Assembly: GCA_029706075.1 (NCBI GenBank)
Contig: JAINUG010000165.1
Location: 658,506-722,505, forward strand
Direction: 5' to 3'
Origin: Aldrovandia affinis
Lineage: Eukaryota > Chordata > Actinopteri > Notacanthiformes > Halosauridae
Length of the DNA stretch: 64,000 bases
The notes beneath the pieces were generated by a model. The model did not search any database and had not been told where the DNA came from. It saw only the letters and a program-made list of their open reading frames with translations. The position numbers were made by a program, and so were the translations under genes. Numbering within the stretch: position 1 is the stretch's first letter; every line of letters starts with the position of its first letter. Of the stretch, positions 23,601 through 39,150 are shown in pieces.

Positions 23601-23793
23601 CAGTCAATTGTTTGTGTCCACTAGTGTGCCAACCTGTGAGGCACTCTTAAGACAGCTGATGTTTAGCTTTATGTGTCGGCTGGACAAATCTGAGAATCAG
23701 ATAATAGAAGCTCTTGTCAGTCCTATGAAAAGCTGTTACAGATTCACTTCCAAGCTGAGACGGCATTGGTGCAATAGTTTGTATATTTTTTAA
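20667..23793 (+). pseudogene. LINE ORF2: APE endonuclease and reverse transcriptase, broken
   Basis: The start at ATG 20667 leads directly into an apurinic-type endonuclease: SYNTRG near residue 5, LQETWL (Glu40) and GDFNAD (about 156-161). A shift then follows near 21212 and the domain ends with SWLDHI and TTDHIPI. A second shift near 21843 leads into the RT, with FIDASKAFDRISHEK (motif A), GVRQGGILSPFLFNVYMDD (motif B) and LMYADDLVLL (YADD). The reading is cut at 23031 by a hAT MITE. Beyond it the C-terminal region continues with further stops (QRLKVAYNDAMRLLLRVPRW) to the end at 23793. The catalytic motifs survive, but at least two frameshifts, further stops and an insertion prevent a full protein. 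Confidence 0.8.
23032..23326. mobile_element. hAT MITE nested in LINE ORF2
   Basis: It is 295 bp, with termini CAGGGGTCGGCAACC and the exact inverse GGTTGCCGACCCCTG and a perfect 8-bp duplication ACCTAGGT (23024-23031, 23327-23334). Inside are two diverged copies of a module ending in long C runs (about 23170 and 23224-23236). It is noncoding and would need a transposase supplied in trans. Confidence 0.9.
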
Positions 23794-23891
23794 TATGCAC
23801 AGTTTTTGTACGTTTCCTTTTGTTTTCTCCATTTTTTATACTTGTATGTTGTTATTTTTTATATGGACCGGTGTCTGCAATAAAGTTTATA

Positions 23892-24230
23892 TATTATAAA
23901 AAGGTGACAATATCCATACCCCGTACACCGCACGACACACGGATATCGTCTTTCGGTCTGTCTTTAGAACAGGTCCTTAAAAGGACACGCCGGGTGCGCC
24001 CTGACAACTAACTAGTACATCACACAGGAAGTACTCTTCAGACGATGAATGAGCACATTAACAGAAAATCACAGGCAACGGCACGAAACGATAAACGAAC
24101 ATTGGTCGCAGTAGCTCTACCTTTTAGCTCACCCTGTTTTGCAGACAAACGATAACAAATAACACGCACAACATGGTCTAACACACAACTCTAATTACAC
24201 AGGGGGGAGCAAACCAACATACAACAGGCC
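23892..24230 (-). repeat. LTR-type repeat, part 2
   Basis: This is the reverse complement of about 58520-58880, continuing part 1 across the LINE. It ends at about 24230 in the sequence ggcctcccggcct, where it is joined to L2 sequence that reads ggccttccggcct in the other copies. This looks like a rearrangement joint with short homology. Confidence 0.7.
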
Positions 24231-24919
24231 TCCCGGCCTGTGCCATCAAGCCACTGCAACTAGTCCAGAACGCTGCTGCTCGCCTGGTGTTCAACCAGCC
24301 GAAGTTCACCCACGTCACCCCTATACTCTCCTCTCTGCACTGGCTCCCCATCGCAGCACGCATCAGATTCAAGTCACTGGTGCTTGCTTTTCAAGCGGCC
24401 AGAGGTACTGCTCCCCCATACCTCCAGTCACTCATCACTCCCTACACCCCGCCCAGACCCCTCCGGTCCGCCTCCGCTGGCAAACTGACTGCCCCATCCC
24501 TCCGGGCGCCTGGCAGCCGCTCCTCGCGGTCTCGCCTCTTCTCTGTCCTGGTCCCTCGTTGGTGGAACGACCTCCCGCAATCAGTCAGGACTGCGGAATC
24601 ACTTTCAATCTTCCGCAAGACACTCAAAACCCACCTCTTCAGACTCCACTACCACTGAACACTGTCCATCTAGTCAATCTGTCATCACCACTGTTTACTT
24701 GTTCTACACTGTTATAAAAAAAAAAAAATAAACCCACTAACCTTTTCTTTCCCAGTGTTAAAGGTATGATATGCAGACGCCTGCAATGATGTCTATTGCC
24801 GTTTTACTGCACTGATCTTGTGCGCTAACTATGATTGTTTTTACCTTGTATTAATGCACATCTTGTAAGTCGCTCTGGATAAGAGCGTCTGCTAAATGCT
24901 TAAAATGGAAATGTAAAAT
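24231..24919 (+). mobile_element. L2 LINE 3' part
   Basis: It encodes the last part of an L2 ORF2 to a stop at 24656-24658 (QLVQNAAARLVFNQPKFTHV, LVPRWWNDLPQSVRTAESL) and then a 3' untranslated region with the characteristic end (gtcgctctggataagagcgt). It corresponds to 48409-49090 inverted and lies inside a hAT remnant in both places, so it was copied with the surrounding block. Confidence 0.85.
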
Positions 24920-25623
24920 GTTATGACCCGAAATTCCTCACCTATGGCTTTACATGGACAGGACATGAGGAGGACCCAAGACCACAATGTGTCGTGTGTG
25001 GGGACGTTCTAGCTAACGACAGCTTTAAGCCATGTAAAATGCAACGCCACTTGCAAACTAAACACAGCGCATTACAAGCAAAGCCGCTAGATTTCTTTCA
25101 GAGGAAACAAAAAGTTTCAGGACAGAAAACCGTGCTTAAAACTGCAACAAACAAACGGGGGCTACAGGCTTCATTTGGCGTCGCACATTGGATCGCGAAG
25201 ACCGGTAAAGCCCACACAATTGGAGAACAGTTTTTCCTTCCCTGTGCCAAGGCCCAAGGAAATGGTTTGTGTTGTATTGGGACAAAGCGCCGCAGATCAG
25301 ATGAGTACAATACTGCTCTCAAACGACACAATATAGATCACGTCTGAGAGTTGAAGGGGATTTCCGCAGCCACGCATCGATGAACTGTGTTCAACACTCC
25401 AAGCACATCCATCCCATTAAGTAGGCTAAGCAGTCCGTTTTATTTTTCATAAAGATATAGCCTGTGAATGCATTTGCTACTATTTTGGAAATGGACCACC
25501 AATATATGTTTCTGGACTAAAGTTTTTCAGCGTTGTAATTGCACTATCATTTATGTATGGGGTCGCCATTTTTTCCCACCCATAAAATGGGGTCGTGGAG
25601 TAAAAAAGTTTGAGAAACACTGG
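24920..25623 (+). pseudogene. ZBED5-like hAT transposase N-terminus and terminal repeat
   Basis: At about 24934-25347 the frame encodes YGFTWTG, then a BED-type zinc finger (PQCVVCGDVL, HLQTKHS), then LDFFQRKQK and the segment ASFGVAHWIAKTGKAHTIGE. These are the start of hAT transposases of the ZBED5/SCAND3 group, which bind transposon ends through the BED finger. The catalytic RNase-H-like part is missing. The element ends at 25623 with the inverse of CAGTGTTTCTCAAACTTTT. The left end was lost in the duplication. The same fragment is at 47695-48400 inverted. Confidence 0.75.
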
Positions 25624-26374
25624 ACTAAAGTAATCCAAGATGACTTAAACAAAATCCAAAAATGGGCAGATACATGGCAGATGACATTCAATATTGCTAA
25701 ATGTAAAGTTATGCATGTGGGAAATAAAAACATTACAGGAGTATTTTATGGGAGGAGAAAGGTTAGTAGGTGTTCAATTTGAAAAGGACTTCGGAATTGT
25801 AGTTGATCAAAGCCTATCTGCATCAAAGCAGTGTGCTACAGGAGTGAAAAAAGCCAACAGGATGCTGGGATACATAGAAAAAAGTATTGAGTATAAATCA
25901 AAGGAGGTTATATTAATGTTATGTAATGCCTTTGTCAGACCCCTGAATACTGTGTGCAGTTCTGGGCACCTGGTATGAAAGGTAAAAGTTATGATGATAG
26001 ACTTAAGGCACTCAATCTATTTAAACTTAGCAAACGGAGACTCAGGGGGGATTTGATTGAGGTTTTTAAATTCCTAAAAGGGATTAACAAAGTAAAATAC
26101 CAAAGATTTTTTAAGATAAGTGGGGTCAGCAGAACAAGAGGCCACAGGTGGAAATTAGTTAAAGGCAAATTCTGCACAGATATTAGAAAGTTTTTCTTTA
26201 AACAGAGTTGTCAATGCCTGGAACAGCTTGTCAGGTCGGGTAGCAGAGGCAGAAACGCTTGGGTTATTCAAGTCCAGGCTAGATGTAGTACTAGATACTC
26301 TTTCGATTAGGACATGACGAGCCTAGATGGGCCGAATGGCCCGTTCTCATAATGATGTATTCTTATGTTCTTAT
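25624..26374 (+). mobile_element. CR1 LINE 3' part
   Basis: It encodes the end of a CR1 reverse transcriptase with frameshifts (DLNKIQKWADTWQMTFNIAK, KKANRMLGYIEKSIEYKSKE, GHRWKLVKGKFCTDIRKFFF) and ends with the CR1 terminal motif of ttctcat...gtattcttatgttcttatg. It is the inverted counterpart of 46941-47694. Confidence 0.85.
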
Positions 26375-27163
26375 GTTATGAATTCAATATGATTAAATTC
26401 AAATTAAGTTTGTGGTGGCACTAATATTACTCCATATGTCAACTGCAATTCGGCTAAAATATATAATATATTTATATGGAACCTTTAATCAAGAGTTCAA
26501 TTAGATTTAGGAAAAAACACATCATTACATGATAGGGGGTCTATACAATCCAATAATGTTAAATGACATTTGTGGAGATAGGGTATACACATAACATACA
26601 CATACAATAAACATAAGGGTTTATTTGGCAGGGACAGGATACAATTTTCAACATGCTTGTTACAGTATCCACTATTTTGGACCAAAAAAAATAACACCAT
26701 TTTGACATGCATGGTTAAGAACACAACATTCAAACTAATAGGGTGTGTTATTACAGATACTGATTAGTTATTCAGTAAAAACGAATTAAATATCAGCATT
26801 AAACTTGTGATAGATGGAAAAGAATAACCTATATTTTACTCATTGCACCATACAAATAGAAAAAATATTTCGGAACTTTAAGTAAATAATAACCTTTATG
26901 TAAAAGTCATAAAAATAATGAAAAATAAAAATATATATTTTCAATTTAATTAATGACATTTTAGTTTTGGAAACACATCCTTGGTAATATTAATTCATTG
27001 AAAGTACATATTTATATTGAACGATATACTTGTCTGACATTAAGAACATAAGAATAGAAATTAAGCAAAAAAATAAAGATTCTTTAAGGAGCCTGTGCCT
27101 GAAAAAACTTGAAGTTATTTCTCCACTGCCTGCTTAAACTGAATCTTAATTAAAACACTTCCT
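26375..27163 (-). other. 3' flank of zinc-finger gene B
   Basis: The closest match is D's flank (46290-46900 inverted), including sequence outside the unit shared with A and C. A deletion of several hundred bases relative to A removes the AATAAA site conserved in the other copies; it starts just inside the CR1 tail insertion (about 27050). Another signal (aataaa or attaaa) would be needed. Confidence 0.6.
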
Positions 27164-28603
27164 TCACCTCATACATTTGTAGGGCTTATCACCTGTTTTA
27201 ATTTTCAGGTGGTTCTTTAAATGACTGTTTCGGCTAAAACATTTTCCACACTGAGTACATTTGAAGGGCTTTTCTCCTGTATGAATTCTCAGGTGGTACT
27301 TTAAAGTACCTGCTTGGTTAAAACACTTCCCACACTGAGTACATTTGTAGGGCTTTTCACCTGTATGAGTCATTTGGTGTTTCCTTAAACTGAACATGCC
27401 ATTATAACACTTCCCACACTGAGTACATGTGTACGGTTTTTCACCTGTATGAATTCTCAGGTGGCACTTTAAATGAACTGCTTGATTAAAACTCTTCCCA
27501 CACTGAGTACACGTGTAAGGTTTTTCACCTGTATGAACTTTCAAGTGGTTATTTAAATTTGATTTCCGATTAAAACACTTCCCACACTCAGTACATTTGT
27601 AGGGTTTTTCATCTGTATGAATTCTCAGGTGGCACTTTAAAGTACCTGCTTGGTTAAAACACTTCCCACACTCAGTACATTTGAAGGGCTTTTCATCTGT
27701 ATGACTGCTCAGGTGGTAATTTAAAGAACGTGCATGTTTAAAACACTTCCCACACTCAGTACATTTGTAGAGCTTTTCATCTGTATGGCTTCTCAGGTGG
27801 TTCCTTAAATTACTGTCTTTGCTAAAACACTTCCCACACTCAGTACATTTGAAGGGCTTTTCACCTGTATGAATTCTCAGGTGGTACTTTAAAGTACCTG
27901 CTTGGTTAAAACACTTCCCACACCGAGTACATTTGTAAGGTTTTTCACCTGTATGAACTTTCAAGTGGTTATTTAAATTAGACTTCCGATTAAAACACTT
28001 CCCACACTCAGTACATTTGAAGGGCTTTTCATCTGTATGGCTTCTCAGGTGGTGCCTTAAATTACTGTCTTGGCTAAAACACTTCCCACACTCAGTACAT
28101 TTGAAGGGCTTTTCATCTGTATGACTGCTCAGGTGGTAATTTAAAGAACGTGCATGGTTGAAACACTTCCCACAGTGTGTGCATTTGAAAAGCTTTTCAA
28201 TTGTACAAATGATCTCTTGGTCTTTTAAATTAGATTGCTCATTGATATTTATGAGATCACTCACTAAACTTTCACTGGATTCACACTTCATTTGATCAGA
28301 TAATATACTGTCACATTTAATATCTTGCAAGTCACTGTCCTGTTCAGTCTTAAGGTAGCCTCCATCGTCAGTCTCTGTTTTGATCTGGTCAGGATGCAGG
28401 TGGGGTACATATCCCAGCTCTGTGCTGTCGAAGCTCTCTGTCTTAATAAGATCCCCAGTGTGGGTGGAGCCCAGATCAGTTTCTGTTTTTATCAGTGACG
28501 TGTGTGTGTGGTGTAGATCACTGACCCCGCTGTGTGCTGTAACATACTCTGGCTCCATTGTGTGGAGTCCTGGTGCAGCACACTCGGTCTCTGACTCTGC
28601 CAT
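27164..28603 (-). CDS. C2H2 zinc-finger protein B, 12 fingers
   Basis: The protein is 479 residues and intact, starting at the MAESETE Met. The N-terminus matches A (four I/L-K-T-E motifs). Twelve fingers follow, with a different helix series: [84 protein letters not shown]. The last finger lacks the second His (Lys), as in all copies. Several linkers read TDEK instead of TGEK. An 8-base deletion just after the splice acceptor shifts the frame upstream of the Met relative to A, C and D. This supports translation starting at this Met rather than in an upstream exon. It is a nuclear DNA-binding protein by family; the target is unknown. Confidence 0.8.
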   Translation of the reverse strand: MAESETECAAPGLHTMEPEYVTAHSGVSDLHHTHTSLIKTETDLGSTHTGDLIKTESFDSTELGYVPHLHPDQIKTETDDGGYLKTEQDSDLQDIKCDSILSDQMKCESSESLVSDLININEQSNLKDQEIICTIEKLFKCTHCGKCFNHARSLNYHLSSHTDEKPFKCTECGKCFSQDSNLRHHLRSHTDEKPFKCTECGKCFNRKSNLNNHLKVHTGEKPYKCTRCGKCFNQAGTLKYHLRIHTGEKPFKCTECGKCFSKDSNLRNHLRSHTDEKLYKCTECGKCFKHARSLNYHLSSHTDEKPFKCTECGKCFNQAGTLKCHLRIHTDEKPYKCTECGKCFNRKSNLNNHLKVHTGEKPYTCTQCGKSFNQAVHLKCHLRIHTGEKPYTCTQCGKCYNGMFSLRKHQMTHTGEKPYKCTQCGKCFNQAGTLKYHLRIHTGEKPFKCTQCGKCFSRNSHLKNHLKIKTGDKPYKCMR

Positions 28604-28880
28604 GTGGACAAACTCCAGTCCACTGAGTTCCTCTTCTTTTTGTCTGATCCTGTGCTGCTCAGTGAGCTCTGGTAGTGTTGTCTCAGACAGACTCCTGCCT
28701 GCAACACACTGCTGCTCAAAGCTGTGCAGCTCCTGCAGAGAAACGGGGGTAGGGATTTAGCCTCAATCAAACTGGTCCTACTGCATCAGAGGAGAGAAGT
28801 GTGTTGGCACACACATGCACCAATGCTATAAACCTGCATTAACTGATATAACATCACTTCCCATAGTAGATGTCAGTGGG

Positions 28881-29030
28881 AAGTTCTCTGTGGCTCAGTT
28901 GGTAGAGCACAGCGCTGGCAACGCTTAGGTTGTGGGTTCAATCCCCACTAGGGCCACATATACTGAAAATGTATGCATTCACTACTGTAAGTCGCTTTGG
29001 ATAAAAGCGTCTGCTAAATGGCGTATATTA
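28881..29030 (+). mobile_element. tRNA-derived SINE in 5' flank of gene B
   Basis: It is at the same site, in the same orientation and with the same tcagtgg duplication (28873-28879, 29031-29037) as in A and C. It is therefore one insertion copied with the unit and not three events. Confidence 0.85.
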
Positions 29031-30700
29031 TCAGTGGTAACTGGCCATTATTTTTCAGATTTCAATGGGCAAATTGGGCTTTATTCAAAGAAACAAAGAA
29101 ATTAGCATTTATAAATTACTTCAAGTTAATGATTAAAAGAGTTTAGCATGAGCCTGAGTTTAGCATAATTATCCATTAATGTCATGTGAGCTATCATATG
29201 AAAGCTCACATGACATTGATGGATAATTATACTGTATGTAGTCTCACTTATTTGTTTCCATCAGTCTTTACGATAGGAGCTAGCAAAACATGCAAGGGTA
29301 GCGATATAAAATGTCGGTTTTCTTTTTATATTTCAGTTAACGGTTTGTCAGGGTCATAGCAAAAGCATTGTCACAATGTCAAAAAACAAGCATCAGTTGC
29401 ATTAGTCCTTATAGGCCAAGGCTAATTGACCAAATATGTCCCCAATAACCTACTAAACGAAAAGTATGCATCAAAAAATAAAAGCAAAAAATACAAGATA
29501 CTAGGGATGCAACGGTAGACTACACGTATTCGTACCGAACCGTTCGGTACAGGACTTTAGGTTCGGTACTCCCTGTGAACTGGACGAATGCAATCTTGCT
29601 TTAACGCACGTGCGGAACTTTTTTTGTGTGCGGTTGCGGACTTTTTTTAATTTAAGGAAGAAAGTTGTCTTACTTTGTTCAGTAAATTAAGGCCAATTAG
29701 CCACTGTCTACAAACTGCTTATATTTTGCATTTATTTCCACCCCCACTGTACCGAAAACGTGCCGAACCGTGACTTCAAAACCAAGGTACGTACCGAACC
29801 GTAATTTTTATTAACCGTTACAAACCGGATCTGATGTTATTTTACACACTATGAGTTCTGTCAACAATGTTTACGGCATTGTTCCGAGTATCAAACCAAA
29901 CATCCGCTTCCAAAACTCCAGAATAAATTGAAGGAAACAGAAAATGAAATATAACTCAGTGACATTTTGCAGTGTGCGTAGTGTTTTATAACTGACGAGT
30001 CAATTCTGATATTCTGTGCATATATAAACTTTGCTTGCAGATATGCAAAAACAAAGCACGATTGTCAACCAAGCAGAATATTATATTTATCTAAACTACT
30101 ACTGGACAACATGTGGAAGAGCGGCACTAGAGAGTTATGAAGACCAAACCGCATTTGCTGACATCTGGCAGACGCTAAAACTGAACTAAACACAACATCG
30201 CCTGGATTTGTACATCAGGCCCTGTCGGAGAGACATACGTTACCGGAGTGTCTAACTAGTGCGAAAGAAAACTAGCTACCATTGATTGGTAATCATTTTA
30301 ATTAAATAAAACACATAGCCTACCCGTATTGGCTCAGATTGTGTTTATCTCTCTCGGTTTGATCGTCCAACGATTCACCTGTATGATTCACCTCGCACCT
30401 TCAGTGCATCTTGATGCAAACTTTTTTCTCTACAATTTATTCACAACAATACACTGGGAAAACGGAAACTGCAGTCAAGCAACTTCCGGAACGAAACTCG
30501 ATTTCAAAGCCATTCATCCAATGGGACGCGATCTTTCCTTCATCACAAAATTCTCAAAAACGCTTGAGAGCTCCTCTTTGATTTATTAGTTGTTAACCAA
30601 CCCCATGTATTAAGATATCGAGCTATTGCCGTAAAAGTATAACGCTTAAAATAATATTCAACTACAACTCCCACGAGAGGGCAACATTTCATAGTTTAAT
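29031..30700 (-). promoter_or_regulatory. 5' region and probable first exon of gene B
   Basis: It is nearly identical by eye to 14711-16350. The donor-like site is CCAATACGG|GTAGG at about 30333. A small duplication of the motif gattcacctgtatgattcacct at about 30373-30392 is private to B. The block is followed without a gap by the 3' flank of unit C, so B and C are head-to-tail. Confidence 0.5.
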
Positions 30701-32196
30701 TTAATAATGTTAAATTACATTTGTGGAGATAAGGTAAACGCATAACATACACATACAATAAACATAATGGTTTATTTGGCAGGGACAGGATACATTTTTC
30801 AACATGCTTGTTACAGTATCCACTATTTTGGACCAAATAAAATAAATGACACCATTTTGACATGCATGGTTAAGAACACAACATTCAAACTAATAGTTTG
30901 TGTCATTACAGATACTGATTAGTTATTCAGTAAAAACAAATTAAATATCAGCATTAAACTTGTGATAGATGGAAAAGAATAACCTCTATTTTACTCATTA
31001 CACCATACAAATAGAAAAAATATTTCAGAACTTTAAGTAAATAATAACCTTTATGTAAAAGTCATAAAAATAATGAAAAAAAAAAAAATGTATATATTTT
31101 TATTTTCAATTTAATTAATGACATTTTACTTTCGGAAACACATCCTTGGTAATATTAATTCATTGAAAGTACATATTTATATTGAACGATATACTTGTCT
31201 GACATTAGATCCACAGAATTCATCTAATCATGAGTATAACACCTTTTAGACATGCTTCCACATAGTAGTGTGTTAAACAACCCACTGTATTGCAGGCTGC
31301 TGTGGGTGTTGGATAAAGTTTGACAACAATACTCATTTTATAGAGGTGGGGGCTTCAGCCAGAGTGGTCATTTTAGGGGCCCTTGAGATTAACATGTTTG
31401 GTAACAACTGCTGTAGAATTATTTAATTTATTACAATTAATTTTTAAAAATAGTTTTTTTCCCCCCCAACACATTACCATCCTTATCAAATTATCACAGG
31501 GGAAAAGAAACCTGAAAACAACACAGAATATGGTAACTGAATATTGTGTTGCATTTACCATTAAATTATCGTTTTCCCATTGCATCTGCTAAAGTTAACT
31601 ATGGGTTACAGCAGCAGGAAGTATCTGGTTAGTCGCTACCTAACAAACTAACAAGCAACAGATTGAAGTCAGATGATGCAGTTGGCATAAATAGTACTTA
31701 ACTGAAAATTGTGTTTGTCATTAAACATTAAATTTTCCCATCACTTCTGAGAACGTTACTGGAATCTGTTGGTACACTACTTAATCTATATCCCTGATGA
31801 CTAGTTTGAATGCATGACATTTTTAGGCTACCAGCATTGCCTACATTGACAATGCACAAAATTACATCATGTGGTGGAGTTATTGTGCAGTAATTGAATG
31901 ATGGCTTCACCAATGGCAGGGGATCTCTAGACTGCAGTTGGTGTCACCGTAGGGTCTGGCAAGAGGGATTTTATTCACACACAACACACATGACACAGCT
32001 GTTCAATCGCTGTTCACACTGTACTGCCTGTGTTCAACATTTTTAATACTGCCAAATAATAATTTTTAAGACAATTCAATACATATTTGGGTCAAGAAAT
32101 GAAGCAAAAAAATAAAGATTCTTTAAGGAGTCTGCCTGTGCCTGAATAAATCTGAAATGATTTCTCCACTGCCCGCTTAAACTGAATCTTAATTAA
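30701..32196 (-). other. 3' flank of zinc-finger gene C
   Basis: The paralogous 3' flank has a minus-strand AATAAA at 31970-31975. It has no CR1 tail insertion (the site reads gacattagatccacag). It ends at the TTAA target of the piggyBac-type element. Confidence 0.65.
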
Positions 32197-32417
32197 CCCA
32201 TTAAGACCTGGAGTGACGTTTAGGTCGCTTCGATTTTGCGATTAATGAAATGCGCTGTGATTCGCTGAAATAGACGTGGGGAAATGAAGTGCACGTTGGT
32301 GTCGGCTTTTTTTTTTTGAAATTTTTTCCAGAAAACCCTCAGGTTTTAAGAGGTTGTGTAGAATAATTGCTTAGGTTTTAATAGGCGTTTTTAGCAGGCA
32401 TTTTAGGTCTGAATGGG
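32197..32417. mobile_element. piggyBac-type MITE at a TTAA site
   Basis: It is 221 bp, bounded by TTAA on both sides (32193-32196, 32418-32421). The termini are CCCATTAAGACCT and the inverse of CCCATTCAGACCT. The same place in A, B and D reads cttaattaaaacac, the empty site with a single TTAA. It is noncoding, inserted about 10 bases downstream of the zinc-finger stop codon. Confidence 0.9.
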
Positions 32418-32431
32418 TTAAAACACTTCCT

Positions 32432-34373
<1,942 letters not shown>

Positions 34374-34660
34374 GTGGACAAACTCCAGTCCACTGAGTTC
34401 CTCTTCTTTTTGTCTGATCCTGTGCTGCTCAGTGAGCTCTGGTAGTGTTGTCTCAGACAGACTCCTGTCTGCATCACACTGCTGCTCAAAGCTGTGCAGA
34501 AGTGCAGCTCCTGCAGAGAGAAACGGGGTAGGGATTTAGCCTCAATCAAACTGGTCCTACTGCATCAGAGGAGAGAAAGTGTGTTGGCACACACATGCAC
34601 CAATGCTATAAACCTGCATTAACTGATATAACATCACTTCCCATAGTAGATGTCAGTGGG

Positions 34661-34810
34661 AAGTTCTCTGTGGCTCAGTTGGTAGAGCACAGCGTTGGCA
34701 ACGCTTAGGTTGTGGGTTCAATCCCCACTGGGGCCACATATACTGAAAATGTATGCATTCACTACTGTAAGTCGCTTTGGATAAAAGCGTCTGCTAAATG
34801 GCGTATATTA
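34661..34810 (+). mobile_element. tRNA-derived SINE in 5' flank of gene C
   Basis: This is the third copy of the insertion described in A and B, with tcagtgg at 34653-34659 and 34811-34817. Confidence 0.85.
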
Positions 34811-36230
34811 TCAGTGGTAACTGGCCATTATTTTTCAGATTTCAATGGGCAAATTGGGCTTTATTCAAAGAAACAAAGAAATTAGCATTTATAAATTACT
34901 TCAAGTTAATGATTAAAAGAGTTTAGCATGAGCCTGAGTTTAGCATAATTATCCATTAATGTCATGTGAGCTATTGAAAGCTCACATGACATTGATGGAT
35001 AATTATACTGTATGTAGTCTCACTTATTTGTTTCCATCAGTCTTTACGATAGGAGCTAGCAAAACATGCAAGGGTAGCGATATAAAATGTCGGTTTTCTT
35101 TTTATATTTCAGTTATCGGTTTGTCAGGGTCATAGCAAAAACATTGTCACAATGTCAAAAAACAAGCATCAGTTGCATTACATTAAGTCCTTATAGCCCA
35201 AGGCTAATTGACCAAATATGACCCCAATAACCTACTAAACGAAAAGTATGCATCAAAAAATAAAAGCAAAAAATACAAGAGACTAGGGATGCAACGGTAC
35301 AGGACTTTAGGTTCGGTACTCCCTGTGAACTGGACGAATGCAATCTTGCTTTAACGCACGTGCGGAACTTTTTTTGTGTGCGGTTGCGGACTTTTTTATT
35401 TATTTAAGTAAGAAAGTTGTCTTACTTTGTTCAGTAAATTAAGGCCAATTAGCCACTGTCTACAAACTGCTTATGTTTTGCATTTATTTCCACCCCCACT
35501 GTACCGAATTTATAACTGACGAGTCAATTCTGATATTCTGTGCATATATAAACTTTGCTTGCAGATATGCAAAAACAAAGCACGATTGTCAACGAAGCAG
35601 AATTGAGTATGTAGCCTATCTAAACTACAACTGGACAACATGTGGAAGAGCGGCACTAGAGAGTTATGAAGACCAAACCGCATTTGCTGACATCTGGCAG
35701 ACGCAAAAAGTGAACTAAACACAACATCGCCCCGGCAAATTTGGCCTGGATTTGTACATCAGACCCTGTCGGAGAGACATACGTTACCGGAGTGTCTAAC
35801 TAGTGCGAAAGAAAACTAGCTACCATTGATTGGTAATACTTTTAATTAAATAAAACACATAGCCTACCCGTATTGGCTCAGGTTGTGTTTATCTCTCTCG
35901 GTTTGATCGTCCAACGATTTTCCTCGCACCTTCAGTGCATCTTGATGCAAACTTTTTTCCCTACAATTTATTCACAACAATACACTGGGAAAACGGAAAC
36001 TGAAGTCAAGCAACTTCCGGAACGAAACTCGATTTCAAAGCCATTCATCCAATGGGACGCGATCTTTCCTTCATCACAAAATTCTCAAAAACGCTTGAGA
36101 GCTCCTCTTTGATTTATTAGTTGTTAACCAACCCCATGTATTAAGATATCGAGCTATTGCCGTAAAAGTATAACGCTTAAAATAATATTCAACTACAACT
36201 CCCACGACAGGGGAACATTTCATAGTTTAA
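34811..36230 (-). promoter_or_regulatory. 5' region and probable first exon of gene C
   Basis: It is the paralogue of the A and B 5' regions, shorter by a deletion at about 35508 (between ccgaa and tttataactg) that removes part of the palindrome-type repeat present in A and B. The donor-like site lies at about 35878. Confidence 0.5.
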
Positions 36231-37659
36231 TTTAATAATGTTAAATTACATTTGTGGAGATAGGGTATACGCATAACATACACATACAATAAACATAAGG
36301 GTTTATTTGGCAGGGACAGGATACATTTTTCAACATGCTTGTTACAGTATCCACTATTTTGGACCAAATAAAAATAATAACAATACCATTTTGACATGCA
36401 TGTTTAAGAGCACAACATTCAAACTAATAGTTTGTGTCATTACAGATACTGATTAGTTATTCAGTAAAAACAAATTAAATATCAGCATTGAACTTGTGAT
36501 AGATGGAAAAGAATAACCTCTATTTTACTCATTACACCATACAAATAGAAAAAATATTTCGGAACTTTAAGGAAATAATAACCTTTATGTAAAAGTCATA
36601 AAAATAATGGAAAAAAATATTTTTTACATTTAATTAATGACATTTTACTTTCGGAAACACATCGTTGGTAATATTAATTCATTGAAAGTACATATTTCAA
36701 TTGAACGATATACTTGTCTGACATTAGATCCACAGTATTCATGGAAGTAGTCATGCTTCCATATAGTAGTGTGTTAAACAACCAATTGTATTACAGGCTG
36801 CTGTGGGTGTTGGATAAAGTTTTACAATACTCATTTTATAGAGGTGGGAGAGCTTCAGCCAGAGAGTGGTCATTTTAGGGGCCCTTGAGATTAACACGTT
36901 TGGGAACAACTGCTGTAGAATTACTTTATTATTTTTTTAAATAGTTTCCCCCCCAACAACACATTACCATCCTTATCAAATTACCACAGGGGGAAAGAAA
37001 CCTGAAAACAACACAGAATATGGTAACTGAATATTGTGTTGCGTTTACCATTAAATTATCATTTTCCCATTGTTTCTGCTAAAGTTGACTATGGCTTACA
37101 GTAGCAGGAAGTATCTGGGTAGTCGCTAGCTAACAAACTAACAAGCAACAGATTGAAGTCAGATGATGCAGTGGGCATAAATAGTACTTACTGAAATTTA
37201 CCAGAAGATTGTGTTGTGTTTGTCATTAAACGTGCATCACTTCTGAGAACATTACTGGAATCTGTTGGTACACTACTTAATCTACATCCCTGATGACTAG
37301 TTTGAATGCATGTCATTTTTAGGCTACCAGCATTGCCTACATTGACAATTCACAAAATGATATCATGTGGTGAAGTTATTGTGCAGTAATTGAATGATGG
37401 CTTCACCAATGGCAGGGGATCTCTAGACTGCAGTTGGTGTGACCGTAGGGTCTGGCAAGAGGGATTTTATTCACACACAACACACGTGACACAGCTGCTT
37501 GCACAATCCTTGTTCACACTGTACTGCCTGTGTTCAACATTTTTAAGACAATTCAATACATATTTGGGTCAAGAAATGAAGCAACAAAATTCTTTAAGGA
37601 GTCTGCCTGTGCCTGAATAAACCTGAATTAATTCTCCATTCTCAATTAAAACACTTCCT
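36231..37659 (-). other. 3' flank of zinc-finger fragment E
   Basis: The paralogous flank follows C head-to-tail. A minus-strand AATAAA is kept at 37466-37471. There is no CR1 tail insertion. Short deletions lie at about 36745 and 37545. Confidence 0.6.

Positions 37660-39150
<1,491 letters not shown>

Larger units (their letters stand above)
19376..23891 (+). mobile_element. Near full-length two-ORF non-LTR retrotransposon
   Basis: The element is about 4.5 kb, with ORF1, ORF2 (endonuclease plus reverse transcriptase), a short 3' untranslated region with AATAAA, and a tattat duplication on both sides (about 19370-19375 and 23892-23897). It inserted into an LTR-type repeat. Both ORFs carry frameshifts, and ORF2 holds a nested 295-bp hAT element, so this copy is dead. 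The superfamily is jockey/I-like; I do not fix the clade. Confidence 0.8.
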
